Assembly: GCA_047639575.1 (NCBI GenBank)
Contig: JBLIOB010000065.1
Location: 1 to 17,680, forward strand
DNA: 17,680 bases
Direction of reading: 5' to 3'
From: JBLIOB01 sp047639575
GTDB lineage: Bacteria > Bacteroidota > Bacteroidia > Flavobacteriales_D > Parvicellaceae
The stretch's first letter is position 1. The number at the start of each line of letters is the position of its first letter. This document shows positions 8,096-15,931 of the stretch, in pieces. The notes below the pieces were generated by a model. The model saw only the letters and a list, made by a program, of their open reading frames with translations. It had not been told where the DNA came from and did no database searches. A program made the translations under genes and the position numbers.

Positions 8096-9841
8096 CTAAT
8101 TCTGAATGTAATGTGACATCAACAGTCTCCAATCGGTGCTTTTCACATATGACTCATTCACTTCATTTTCGATGTTAAATTTAGACCGTTGCTCGCTAAT
8201 AATTTCTTTAATCTTATCATTCTCCATCCAGCTTTTCTGTGGTGGTTCATATCCGATTTTATCAACCCTCCAAGTAATAGATTGAGGTAGCAGGTCTTCC
8301 ATCGATTTTCGTAAAATAAGTTTCGTCCATCCTTCTTTGACTTTGAAATGATCTGGCAATGAAAACACAAACTCAACTAAATGATGACTTAAAAAAGGCA
8401 ATCTTACCTCAACCGAATGTGCCATTGAGTTTCTATCGGCATAGCGTAACAACTCTTTCAAGCCGAACTTTGTAGTGTAATTTTTAAGTTCATTAAATAA
8501 CGTATCATGCGGAATATTTTTTCCAGTTAGATTAGCTTTCCAACGCCCTAATTTCATTCTAGAACTTTCCAAATTTTCATATGGTTCAATTGGGTAAACA
8601 GCCCCATGTTTTTCCTTAAACGCAACAAATTCTTTCTTATATCGTTTCTTGTCTTGATAAAATAGCTGGTAGATATAGGTCTTGTACTCAGGAAGATACC
8701 CAGCTAAGTATTCATCTGCACCCTGCCCATCCAAAAGTACGGTAACGTTGTTTTCTCTTGCTAATTTCATAACAGACCATTGAGCAAGTATACTACTGGA
8801 GCCAAAAGGTTCCTCCTGATGCCAAGTTGCCTTTTCAATAATATCTTCAATGCTGTTTTCAGCTGGCCAAGTATTGAAAGCTTCAATGTTTTTACATTTT
8901 TTCACTACTTCTTCAATGTATTTCCCTTCGTCCTTTTTAAAGCCTTTAAACCGTGCTGAAAAAGTTTTCTGCCCTTGCTCCTCAGATTTAAGTTGATCAA
9001 CTAACATTACTATTGCCGAAGAATCTAATCCTCCCGACAGACTTGAACCAACCGTAACGTCAGACCTAAGTCTTAATTCAACAGACTTTCTAAGTAATTC
9101 ATAAAATTTCTTGCTAGCCTCATTTAAAGAAATATCGTTGTTGATTTGAACATGATCTAAAGACCAATACTTTTTGAAAATAAACTTCCCATCTCGAACA
9201 GTTAGGGAAGTTGCAGCATCAAGAATTTGAATATTGTCATAACAAGTTTCTGTTTGCTTATCCCTTGCTCTAGGAGCACCAGTATTTACAAACTCATTTA
9301 ATTTATCATGATTAACTATTTTGCTGATTCCATAAGCCCAAAGTTCCTTCATTTCGGAACCGAACACGAATTTCTCATCACTTTTAAAATAATGAAATGG
9401 TTTCTCACCGAATCGATCTCTAGCACAAAATAACTCTTGTCTATCCTCATCCCATATTGCGAGAGCGAACATGCCGTCAAGCATTGGTAGCATGTCCTCT
9501 CGATGCTCATTGTAAAGAGCCATCAATATTTCCGTATCCCCAGTTGTTCTGAACGAATAGCCTTTGGCCTGGAGTTCTTGTCTTAGCTCGAGGTAATTAT
9601 AAATCTCTCCATTAAAAGTTATAGTATAACGCTTGTTAGCATAATGAAAAGGTTGTCTACTTGCTTCCGATAAGTCAATAATAGACAGTCGCCTATGGCC
9701 AAAACCAATATTTTTATTCTCCCCTACCCAATGACCTTCGCCATCAGGCCCCCGATGAACAATTACATCGGTCATCTTTTTCAGATCTGCAATCGTTACA
9801 ATTGAGCTATTTAAGTTTAGTATTCCGGCAATTCCGCACAC
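8096..9841 (-). CDS. asnB: Asparagine synthase (glutamine-hydrolysing) family amidotransferase, GTG start
   Basis: A complete 581-residue AsnB-family enzyme. The GTG at 9839-9841 is followed by TGC, putting the catalytic Cys at residue 2 (MCGIAGIL). Because the nucleophile must be N-terminal after Met removal, the GTG is the true start. Glutaminase motifs: VHRGPDGEG (28-36), GHRRLSIIDLS (48-58), FNGEIYNY (76-83), TTGDTEIL (99-106), ARDRFGEKPFHYF (140-152). Synthetase motifs: LSGGLDSSA (268-276), EEPFGSSS (343-350), LLDGQGADEYLAGY (369-382). The LDGQGADE version differs from the SGDGGDELYGYP version in the paralog at 3059-4912, so the two belong to different subfamilies and are not a recent tandem copy. 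It begins 2 nt after the upstream GT-B-like gene and ends 9 nt before a GT4. I infer amidation of a glycan carboxylate, though asparagine synthesis cannot be excluded from sequence. Confidence 0.93.
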   Translation of the reverse strand: MCGIAGILNLNSSIVTIADLKKMTDVIVHRGPDGEGHWVGENKNIGFGHRRLSIIDLSEASRQPFHYANKRYTITFNGEIYNYLELRQELQAKGYSFRTTGDTEILMALYNEHREDMLPMLDGMFALAIWDEDRQELFCARDRFGEKPFHYFKSDEKFVFGSEMKELWAYGISKIVNHDKLNEFVNTGAPRARDKQTETCYDNIQILDAATSLTVRDGKFIFKKYWSLDHVQINNDISLNEASKKFYELLRKSVELRLRSDVTVGSSLSGGLDSSAIVMLVDQLKSEEQGQKTFSARFKGFKKDEGKYIEEVVKKCKNIEAFNTWPAENSIEDIIEKATWHQEEPFGSSSILAQWSVMKLARENNVTVLLDGQGADEYLAGYLPEYKTYIYQLFYQDKKRYKKEFVAFKEKHGAVYPIEPYENLESSRMKLGRWKANLTGKNIPHDTLFNELKNYTTKFGLKELLRYADRNSMAHSVEVRLPFLSHHLVEFVFSLPDHFKVKEGWTKLILRKSMEDLLPQSITWRVDKIGYEPPQKSWMENDKIKEIISEQRSKFNIENEVNESYVKSTDWRLLMSHYIQN

Positions 9842-9843
9842 AG

Positions 9844-11313
9844 TTATTCTTGATTTAATATTTTATTAAAAGCGCTTTCAATATAGTGTTCATTTGTTAA
9901 GATATAGTTATCGCCAACAATCTTTCTCACATTTTCAATGTTCGACATTAATTCGCTTGCCGAGCGAGCTTTAAACAACTTACCAGCATTAATTTTACTT
10001 TGATAAAGGTCTTCTCCTATCTTGGAAACAATAGTCGTTGGAACCTCGAAATGAAGCGCCTCAATATAAACAGAAGACCAACATGTGACATGATGATCTA
10101 CTAAGTCTAGTAAAAAATATAATGGTAGATCTGTGCTATGAGCCAACTCTACGTTAGGCGAGTTTTTGAAAAATGAAATTGTTTTATCCATATGGTCTCC
10201 CATATACGGGTGAACTCGAACCAACCACAACCAACTTTCAGGACATTGTTCAATGCTTTTCTTCACAAAATCGGGTAGGACTTTTTCCCCGATTGGTTGA
10301 AGAGTAAATAGAACTACACGCTCATACTTCTCAATTTCTTTCTTGAATTCAAATGCACTTTCTGGAACAAACCGACTCTGGTCATTTTTAAATGCTGCTA
10401 GCCACAAGTTACCACCAGCAACAAATCGATGACCCGAATTTTGAGGCATCCAGCCTTTAATATTGTTTACCGATTCTTCTCCCCAATTCCAAAAATATGA
10501 AGGCAGCAATTCATAACCTGCAGACGGAACCTTAGTCCAGTGAGAATTCATAGGATGATATTCTCCTTGTTTTCCATGTTGAATGTCTACAGTTTCAATA
10601 TTTAAACTTTTACAAGCGGATGTAAGGGCGAAATTGTATGGGCTATAGTAATTAGCCATGAATATCACTTTAGGATTTAACTTTTGTAGTATAGGAAGGA
10701 AAAATTCACGATATGCAAAAATTTCGTACACCTCCCTCTGAAAGGATTTAAGATTTAATTTAAATCCGGTTTCCTTATTAATTTTATCAACTATGGACGC
10801 AATTTCAGTTTCGAACATTTGCTTCTGAATTGAGTAATCCAGAAACATAAATATTTTTAGAGCGTCTATATTAAAATTCAGAGATGGGTGCATTTTTTGC
10901 TTTTTCTCTGGTACAAATCCCAATTGAAATTTAGCTACTTTGTTTCCTCGCCCCACTAGCTTTTCATAAAATGGATCGATGTTTTTGTCATAAGCCTTTC
11001 CTTCAAATTCGTCCGTGTGCTTACCTTCATATGTAAAGAATGCAACTTCAACTTGCTCTACACCATCCGCTTGGGCTCTCATTTTTGACAGGAATCTCTT
11101 CCTTTTGAATTTCCAAAACGATCTCTTAACGCCTTTAACAATTACTCCAAAATCATCCTGATGTTTTTCATTATACGCTTCTTGCTCTGTCCATTGCCTT
11201 AGAAGATGATAACGAACGAGAGGCCATAACACCATCCCTTTGTAGGTAAAGCGATTCACGTCCTTACCCGCCTCGACTTTCTGAATAGATAAACAGATTT
11301 TCTTGATTCCCAT
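9844..11313 (-). CDS. Unassigned GT-B-like glycosyltransferase (QHG / RxHP / SS motifs)
   Basis: A 489-residue protein I cannot assign to a named family. The C-terminal two-thirds looks like a GT-B enzyme: strand KVIFMANYYSP (215-225) and VDIQHGKQGEY (242-252) with a QHG motif, then VAGGNLWL (298-305), VVLFTLQPIG (333-342), WLWLVRVHP (361-369) with an R-x-H-P motif, STDLPLYFLL (393-402), and HHVTCWSSVYIEAL (407-420) with an SS pair followed by E418. The combination HG...RxHP...SS is shared in broad outline by CDP-glycerol glycerophosphotransferases, capsule Kdo transferases and some bacterial sialyltransferases (GT38/GT52), all CMP/CDP-linked donor users. The N-terminal ~90 residues are basic (RSFWKFKRKRF, 64-74), possibly for membrane contact; no transmembrane helix or signal peptide is evident. 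It follows the sulfotransferase by 21 nt and precedes asnB by 2 nt. A role in transferring the nonulosonate is plausible, not shown. Confidence 0.65.
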   Translation of the reverse strand: MGIKKICLSIQKVEAGKDVNRFTYKGMVLWPLVRYHLLRQWTEQEAYNEKHQDDFGVIVKGVKRSFWKFKRKRFLSKMRAQADGVEQVEVAFFTYEGKHTDEFEGKAYDKNIDPFYEKLVGRGNKVAKFQLGFVPEKKQKMHPSLNFNIDALKIFMFLDYSIQKQMFETEIASIVDKINKETGFKLNLKSFQREVYEIFAYREFFLPILQKLNPKVIFMANYYSPYNFALTSACKSLNIETVDIQHGKQGEYHPMNSHWTKVPSAGYELLPSYFWNWGEESVNNIKGWMPQNSGHRFVAGGNLWLAAFKNDQSRFVPESAFEFKKEIEKYERVVLFTLQPIGEKVLPDFVKKSIEQCPESWLWLVRVHPYMGDHMDKTISFFKNSPNVELAHSTDLPLYFLLDLVDHHVTCWSSVYIEALHFEVPTTIVSKIGEDLYQSKINAGKLFKARSASELMSNIENVRKIVGDNYILTNEHYIESAFNKILNQE

Positions 11314-11334
11314 TTCCTTGAATAAGCTGTTTAA

Positions 11335-12303
11335 TTACAAATCATACGCTTCTGGGGTATTTGGAAAAGCCTGTTCACCATACCCGTTAGCAGCTATATA
11401 CTTCAATCTTTTCGCAATAAATTCATGGCTTTTTAAAGCTTCCAATTCCTTTTCGTCATTCTCATTTAACTCCAACTTCAATTGGTCGTACCCAAATTTA
11501 AGCATAGGTAATTTTAACATTTCCTCAGTCAGCTGGATCTCAGAATTTGTAAGCTTTTCTTTCCAAATATTTAACCCAGAAGAATCTATGCCATCCACCT
11601 TTTTTTTGAAGGAGCTGTTTGCTTCATATGGCTTTCTTATTGAATCCGATTTTCCTGATTCAATCATTTGCTGTTCAAAATCAATCTCTAAAAAATCACA
11701 AAGTGATTTAACTTCCTGTTCAGGATTAAGAACTAACGATTCATATTGAATGATTTTCACATTTGGATGATTCATGACCTTATCCTGATTGATGTAATGA
11801 AACATAGCCGATGCCGCAAAAACCGTATCCATGAACATCGGAGCAGGATGTATCGTGAAATATTTAAATGAAGCAAGCGCTGCTCTTGGGTCCCTTACAA
11901 TATGGATTACTTTTCCGTTTGGAAAAAGTGAAGTAAAAGGTAGTATACCTTCCCATTCTACGTTTGTTTTCTCTCCCCAAATCGTCTTTTGATCCAGTTT
12001 AAGAAAACTCCTCATCAGAATTTCATACACCAGTGGCTCCGTAATCTCTTTTAATAACTTTACCTGCGACAGTACCTGATCAACATCTAGTTGCATCTCC
12101 CATCTTTGAAAAATTCTTTCGGCCGTATCCTTAACTAGTTGCGAATAGTTTTTGGCTAAGGGCAAATACTTATTATGCGAATAACGCATAAAGTGCACCG
12201 TTCCATATGTAATTGAAATATCCGAATGCTTGTCTAATATCTTAGATAACAATGTCGTTCCACTTCGGTACAACCCACTTATGTATATTGCATTTGCCGC
12301 CAT
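11335..12303 (-). CDS. PAPS-dependent sulfotransferase family protein
   Basis: A cytosolic-type sulfotransferase of 322 aa from the ATG at 12301-12303. IYISGLYRSGTTLLSKILD (6-24) is the 5'-phosphosulfate-binding loop (YRSGTTLL) and VIHIVRDPRAALASFKYF (132-149) is the 3'-phosphate-binding segment, with R137 and S145 as expected PAPS contacts. Length fits the Sulfotransfer_1/3 families. The longest frame starts at a TTG (12358-12360) and would overlap the upstream gene by 53 nt; I prefer the ATG because it begins right at the first beta strand and leaves a normal 4-nt gap after the upstream stop. The expected reaction transfers sulfate from PAPS to a hydroxyl or amino group of the glycan or its precursor. 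The immediately preceding gene is a polysaccharide-deacetylase-like protein, so N-sulfation after deacetylation is one idea. Acceptor unknown. Confidence 0.87.
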   Translation of the reverse strand: MAANAIYISGLYRSGTTLLSKILDKHSDISITYGTVHFMRYSHNKYLPLAKNYSQLVKDTAERIFQRWEMQLDVDQVLSQVKLLKEITEPLVYEILMRSFLKLDQKTIWGEKTNVEWEGILPFTSLFPNGKVIHIVRDPRAALASFKYFTIHPAPMFMDTVFAASAMFHYINQDKVMNHPNVKIIQYESLVLNPEQEVKSLCDFLEIDFEQQMIESGKSDSIRKPYEANSSFKKKVDGIDSSGLNIWKEKLTNSEIQLTEEMLKLPMLKFGYDQLKLELNENDEKELEALKSHEFIAKRLKYIAANGYGEQAFPNTPEAYDL

Positions 12304-12307
12304 ATTC

Positions 12308-13636
12308 TTACGGTTTAAGGGTGTGAACGAATGTACTTCCGAAACGATTATTTGCAGCAACTCCTATAGTATCAATATCATGCGGAAACACGGTATGTGT
12401 ATCAAAGACGTAATGCCAAGTATCTCCTTCAACACTAAAATCGAAATTATCTTGAAGATATCGCCCACTTTTCATTTTAATCGCCAGAAATGGTTGGGGT
12501 CCAAATACTTTCCCTATTTCCTCATTTACTTTCAATCTCAACTTTCCATCTTCCTCATAGAGTTCAACGTTAAGTTTTAAATCCTGTATATCTCCATCGA
12601 AAAGTGTAGATTGAAATGCCTCAGTTACTTCAGAGAATTTAAATTTTACTTCTGGATATTTAGAAGAAACCTTAGATATCATATCTCTGATGTTATCGAT
12701 TTCTGGTTCCATATCTCTAAAGTCGTGATTGGTCATAGCCATCAGAGTTGGCTTTCCAGTATTGGCTCTTGCAAAAGCTCGATCGACTTCTTCTAATGTT
12801 AAATTCGAATGACGGGCATTCATGTTAAGGCAGCGCCCTATATATCTTCGGCAATTCCCAGGTTTCCTGTAATCATCATGATCTGGATTATAAATAGACC
12901 AATCGTAAGGAGCATTTCGCCAATCTCCAAGCCTACCATTTTTCAGATTTCCCAGGTTTTGTTTTTCCGAATAATCTTCTACCGACTGATTTCCAAGGTC
13001 GAATGGAATCCATTGTTCAAGAAACCAATGGCTATCCGGTCTTTCAACATGAAAACCAGGTCTAAAGCTGCTTGGGAAAAAGTTTCGATCTATTATTCTC
13101 TTCGCCAACACTTCATACAGATGCGGTGAATGAGCGTAAGATGTTGCAAATTTATGTGCTTCGCGATAAGTAGACATCGGGTGGAAATGCCATTGAATTC
13201 CATCCTGAGCAGAATTAAACCGGTTCAAATATTCAACATATCTGTCATGAACACTATGATAACCTGTTTGTTTTCTTCTAGGGTTCTCTTCAAAATAAAC
13301 TAGATCGAGACAAAACCAATTGTAAACCCATCCATTCCCGAATGAATCTGTTAATAGATCTCTGTACTCGGCTCCCATAATTTTCCCGAGCATTTCTTCT
13401 ATTTTCTCCCAGGTATCGTTGTAATCAATGATTTTTGGATCTACAAATTTTGCAGCGAGATCTTCTTTACCATTTAAATCAATCGATTTACTCCTTAATG
13501 CTTCAATATTTTCCTGAGTTGGCTCAAGATCAACTCCAATAATTGTCTTGAGACGTTCGAACGTAGCACTTAACGACTCATACAACGGCCCTTCAGTATC
13601 GATAGCATGAACAATATATACTGTCTTCTTATCCAT
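12308..13636 (-). CDS. Polysaccharide-deacetylase-like protein, function unassigned
   Basis: A 442-residue protein with scattered NodB-like (carbohydrate esterase 4) features. YIVHAIDTEGP (7-17) ends a first strand with D13, in the place of the catalytic/metal Asp motif. IQWHFHP (147-153) could supply metal His ligands, SFRPGFHVERPDSHWFLEQ (190-208) resembles the RxG(W/F) motif 3 region, and AMTNHDFRDM (300-309) carries a late His. The metal motif is HFH-type rather than the classical HxxxH, so this is a divergent branch or an inactive/other-activity relative. Residues ~345-442 are beta-rich (LKLNVELYEEDGKLRLKV) and look like a separate C-terminal beta domain. No signal peptide is seen, implying a cytoplasmic enzyme acting on a precursor. 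It begins 2 nt after the CBS-aminotransferase and is followed by the sulfotransferase after 4 nt. I do not know a characterised homolog. Confidence 0.6.
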   Translation of the reverse strand: MDKKTVYIVHAIDTEGPLYESLSATFERLKTIIGVDLEPTQENIEALRSKSIDLNGKEDLAAKFVDPKIIDYNDTWEKIEEMLGKIMGAEYRDLLTDSFGNGWVYNWFCLDLVYFEENPRRKQTGYHSVHDRYVEYLNRFNSAQDGIQWHFHPMSTYREAHKFATSYAHSPHLYEVLAKRIIDRNFFPSSFRPGFHVERPDSHWFLEQWIPFDLGNQSVEDYSEKQNLGNLKNGRLGDWRNAPYDWSIYNPDHDDYRKPGNCRRYIGRCLNMNARHSNLTLEEVDRAFARANTGKPTLMAMTNHDFRDMEPEIDNIRDMISKVSSKYPEVKFKFSEVTEAFQSTLFDGDIQDLKLNVELYEEDGKLRLKVNEEIGKVFGPQPFLAIKMKSGRYLQDNFDFSVEGDTWHYVFDTHTVFPHDIDTIGVAANNRFGSTFVHTLKP

Positions 13637-13638
13637 TT

Positions 13639-15042
13639 CTACTTTACAGCTTCAAAGGCTCTTTTCATTTGATCAAAATCAACATCTTCAACTGTAGGAA
13701 GGTTAAAGCCAACAACTGAAAGAGCTTTACTTACCTTACACGAGAACACGTAAGATTTATATATGTCCATATCGCTCAAAGGATAAAAGAATGGTCTTAC
13801 ATCTATTCGCTCATTACTAAGCGCTTCAAATACATCTTCTCTGTTTTTACCATCTAGCACTGCTGACACTAACCAAACTACTTTTTCGGAATCGTTAAAA
13901 TTAGTCTGCCATTGAACCCACTCAATTCCCTTTAGAGCTTCTTTATATTTACTTTCTATCGTGTAGCGATTTGAAATAATCTCATCAATTCGTTCCAACT
14001 GAGCACAACCAATCGCTGCTTGCAGATTGGTCATTCTGTAATTATAACCTACGACATCATGCCAGTATCTTCTATTTGGATCCATACCATGATCACGAAG
14101 CACTCTCATTTTCTTATTCAGCTCTTCAGAATTAGTGGTACACATTCCTCCTTCACCGGTTGTAATAATCTTATTTCCAAAGAATGAAAAAGTTGCGACA
14201 TCTCCAAAGCTTCCGATTTTTCGCCCTTTAAAAGTGGCCCCATGAGCTTCCGCACAATCTTCTATAACTGACAAATTGTGAGTTTTTGCAATCTGCATTA
14301 TTTTGTCCATCTCACAAGGCTGACCGTAGATATGAACGGGAATAATTCCCTTTGTTTTAGAAGTAATTGCTTTTTCGATTTCAGCTGGATCAATTGTCCA
14401 TCGTATCGGATCTACATCAACAACTACAGGCGTTGCGTTTGCATGAAGAACAGCATTAATAGTTGCTGCAAAAGTCAAATCTGGAACAATTACCTCATCT
14501 CCTTCTCCTATTCCAAGTGCTTCAAGTGCTAAATGAATTGCAACAGTTCCATTGGACGTGGCTACACCAAATTCACATTCTGAATAAGACGAAAAATCAG
14601 CTTCAAACTTGTTAATGTATTTCCCAGAACTGGAAATCCACGTAGATAGAAAGGCATCAGTTAGGTACTCTAGCTCTTTTGAGCTTAATGCTGGCTCAGC
14701 AATAGGAGTGTATTTCATTTTATGCTCAAAGCGCACAAAATCTACTAACTCCATCTTATCATTTACAATGGGAATAATTCGCACCTTCCGATCAGTTGAA
14801 GCAATAATTTTCTGAATGTCTTGGCCTTTAAAAGCGAAAACGAACTCAGATAAATCTTCTTTGGTAAATACACTGTTCAGAGATCTACCTGAAAGAAGCA
14901 ATCTTCTAAAGTCACCATCTGTATAGATCCCCTCTAATTTGTTCTCCTCATCTACAATAAATGCTGTTCCTGAAGGCACGGCATTTATCGCTTCTAATAA
15001 TTCTTTCAGGGTACCACCTGTTGCACATGTTGAATTAATCAT
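13639..15042 (-). CDS. CBS-domain pair fused to DegT/DnrJ/EryC1-type sugar aminotransferase
   Basis: A 467-residue two-part protein from the ATG at 15040-15042. Residues 1-~108 form a CBS pair: TLKELLEAINAV and TAFIVDEENKLEGIYTDGDF in the first repeat, then the second repeat ending RIIPIVNDKMELVDFVRF. Residues ~110-467 are a PLP-dependent sugar aminotransferase: ATSNGTVAIHLALEALG binds cofactor phosphate, VIEDCAEAHGA gives D262 for the pyridine nitrogen, FFGNKIITTGEGG gives K291 for the Schiff base, and YRMTNLQAAIG is a family signature. The aminotransferase part resembles perosamine/LegC-type enzymes that aminate 4-keto-6-deoxy sugars. The longest frame begins at a TTG 12 nt upstream; the ATG is preferred, in the overlap ATGATTAA with the upstream gene's stop. 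CBS pairs usually bind adenine nucleotides or sense ligands; in nonulosonate loci they are better known on the nucleotidyltransferase PtmE. This fusion is unusual. Confidence 0.87.
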   Translation of the reverse strand: MINSTCATGGTLKELLEAINAVPSGTAFIVDEENKLEGIYTDGDFRRLLLSGRSLNSVFTKEDLSEFVFAFKGQDIQKIIASTDRKVRIIPIVNDKMELVDFVRFEHKMKYTPIAEPALSSKELEYLTDAFLSTWISSSGKYINKFEADFSSYSECEFGVATSNGTVAIHLALEALGIGEGDEVIVPDLTFAATINAVLHANATPVVVDVDPIRWTIDPAEIEKAITSKTKGIIPVHIYGQPCEMDKIMQIAKTHNLSVIEDCAEAHGATFKGRKIGSFGDVATFSFFGNKIITTGEGGMCTTNSEELNKKMRVLRDHGMDPNRRYWHDVVGYNYRMTNLQAAIGCAQLERIDEIISNRYTIESKYKEALKGIEWVQWQTNFNDSEKVVWLVSAVLDGKNREDVFEALSNERIDVRPFFYPLSDMDIYKSYVFSCKVSKALSVVGFNLPTVEDVDFDQMKRAFEAVK

Positions 15043-15883
15043 TGACTTGTTCAAGTGTTTTATAACTCTCCTTCACGGCTTCCATAGATTCATAGACTTC
15101 AATCGTATATATTTTGTTCTTCAGATTATGCTTTTTTAATAAATTAAACATGTCTGAATCTCGCCTGAAGCCCCTATTTGAATCGGACAAACCATCATTA
15201 TCACTAATGTGAAGGTAGTCGCTCAAAGGTAACAATATTTCCATTTGTTGATCGAACGATATGTTCAATGTACGGGATGATACTTTCAAATGTGCAACAT
15301 CCAAGATTAACCCGAAATCGATTACTTTTCGATACGCATTAATGTCATCTGCTCTGGTCATAAAAAACGGATCTACATCATTAAAATTTCTGTAGTTCGC
15401 ATCAGACACCACGTTGTTTTCAATATAGAGCTCAATATTGGTTGAGTCTTTTAATTGTTGAAACCCTTCGATAAATTTTACCATGGCTTGATCTCTATTG
15501 AATAACTTTTGCGAATTAATAGGTTTACCAATCTGGTCTAACGGAATGTTGATTAAGAAACCTGCATGAAACCCCAAACGATTTGCCCCTAATGATTCAC
15601 TAAGTTTAATGGCTCTTTGTAAATGTTCAATTGACAAGCTGTATATTTCATCATCTAATGACGCCAAATTTACTACAAATGCCATTGGCGGTGGTGGAAA
15701 GTAATTATGACATAGGTAATTAAGATTGTATTCTTTTTTCAAAGTCAATAAATCCAATTCCAAATTATCATAGAGCTGTGTCCCTCCAGAAAGTTCAATA
15801 TTCTGAAACCCCTCATTCGCCAATTCTAATACGGAATCTTTGATGTACTTATTTTTTACACAAGCTGATGAAACGTAGATCAT
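15035..15883 (-). CDS. Sugar phosphate isomerase/epimerase-like TIM-barrel protein (AP_endonuc_2 fold)
   Basis: A 282-residue TIM-barrel protein of the xylose-isomerase-like/AP-endonuclease-2 superfamily. Strand-end residues fit a metal-binding site: LCHNYFPPPP (57-66), LGFHAGFL (103-110), ELYIENN (151-157, E155), LILDVAHLKVSS (192-203, D195/H198), YLHISDNDG (223-231, H225) and YTIEVY (259-264, E262). These match the Glu-Asp/His-His-Glu pattern of divalent-metal isomerases and epimerases. It is soluble and cytoplasmic by appearance. It starts 48 nt after the neuB stop, with AAGAGA about 8 nt before the ATG as a possible ribosome site, and its last codons overlap the aminotransferase ATG by 8 nt. 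Context suggests a step making or recycling an amino-sugar precursor, perhaps supplying the hexosamine condensed by NeuB. Endonuclease activity is improbable here. The actual substrate is unknown. Confidence 0.78.
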   Translation of the reverse strand: MIYVSSACVKNKYIKDSVLELANEGFQNIELSGGTQLYDNLELDLLTLKKEYNLNYLCHNYFPPPPMAFVVNLASLDDEIYSLSIEHLQRAIKLSESLGANRLGFHAGFLINIPLDQIGKPINSQKLFNRDQAMVKFIEGFQQLKDSTNIELYIENNVVSDANYRNFNDVDPFFMTRADDINAYRKVIDFGLILDVAHLKVSSRTLNISFDQQMEILLPLSDYLHISDNDGLSDSNRGFRRDSDMFNLLKKHNLKNKIYTIEVYESMEAVKESYKTLEQVND

Positions 15884-15931
15884 TTTATATCTCTTAATAT
15901 CGAAAGTGAATATAGGCTACTTCGATTTACC

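Noticed and set aside
8158..8376. 72-codon minus-strand frame inside asnB
   Set aside because: It overlaps the well-supported asnB C-terminus in another frame and has no recognisable features.
11600..11607. Run of eight T (A8 then G in the sulfotransferase coding strand, an A-AAA-AAG type heptamer)
   Set aside because: It could be read as a slippage or phase-variation site, but runs of 7-8 A/T occur elsewhere in this AT-rich window (for example 7344-7351 inside a GT4), and no alternative frame product is evident.
11303..11749. 148-codon open frame on the + strand
   Set aside because: It lies antisense to the sulfotransferase, which has clear PAPS motifs. The product is Ser/Phe-rich, shows no domain, and is the expected shadow of an AT-rich minus-strand gene.
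12304..12360. TTG start giving a 341-aa sulfotransferase
   Set aside because: The 19 extra residues would lie in the upstream coding region, do not resemble a sulfotransferase N-terminus, and need a TTG, whereas an ATG sits directly before the first beta strand.
15043..15054. TTG start adding four residues to the CBS-aminotransferase
   Set aside because: The ATG at 15042 fits better with the start of the CBS repeat and with a short ATGATTAA-type overlap; the difference is minor and not proven.
15884..15931. ATCGAA/TTCGAT inverted repeat between neuB and the isomerase gene
   Set aside because: Only six base pairs with a 16-nt loop and no following T-run; too weak for a terminator or riboswitch call.
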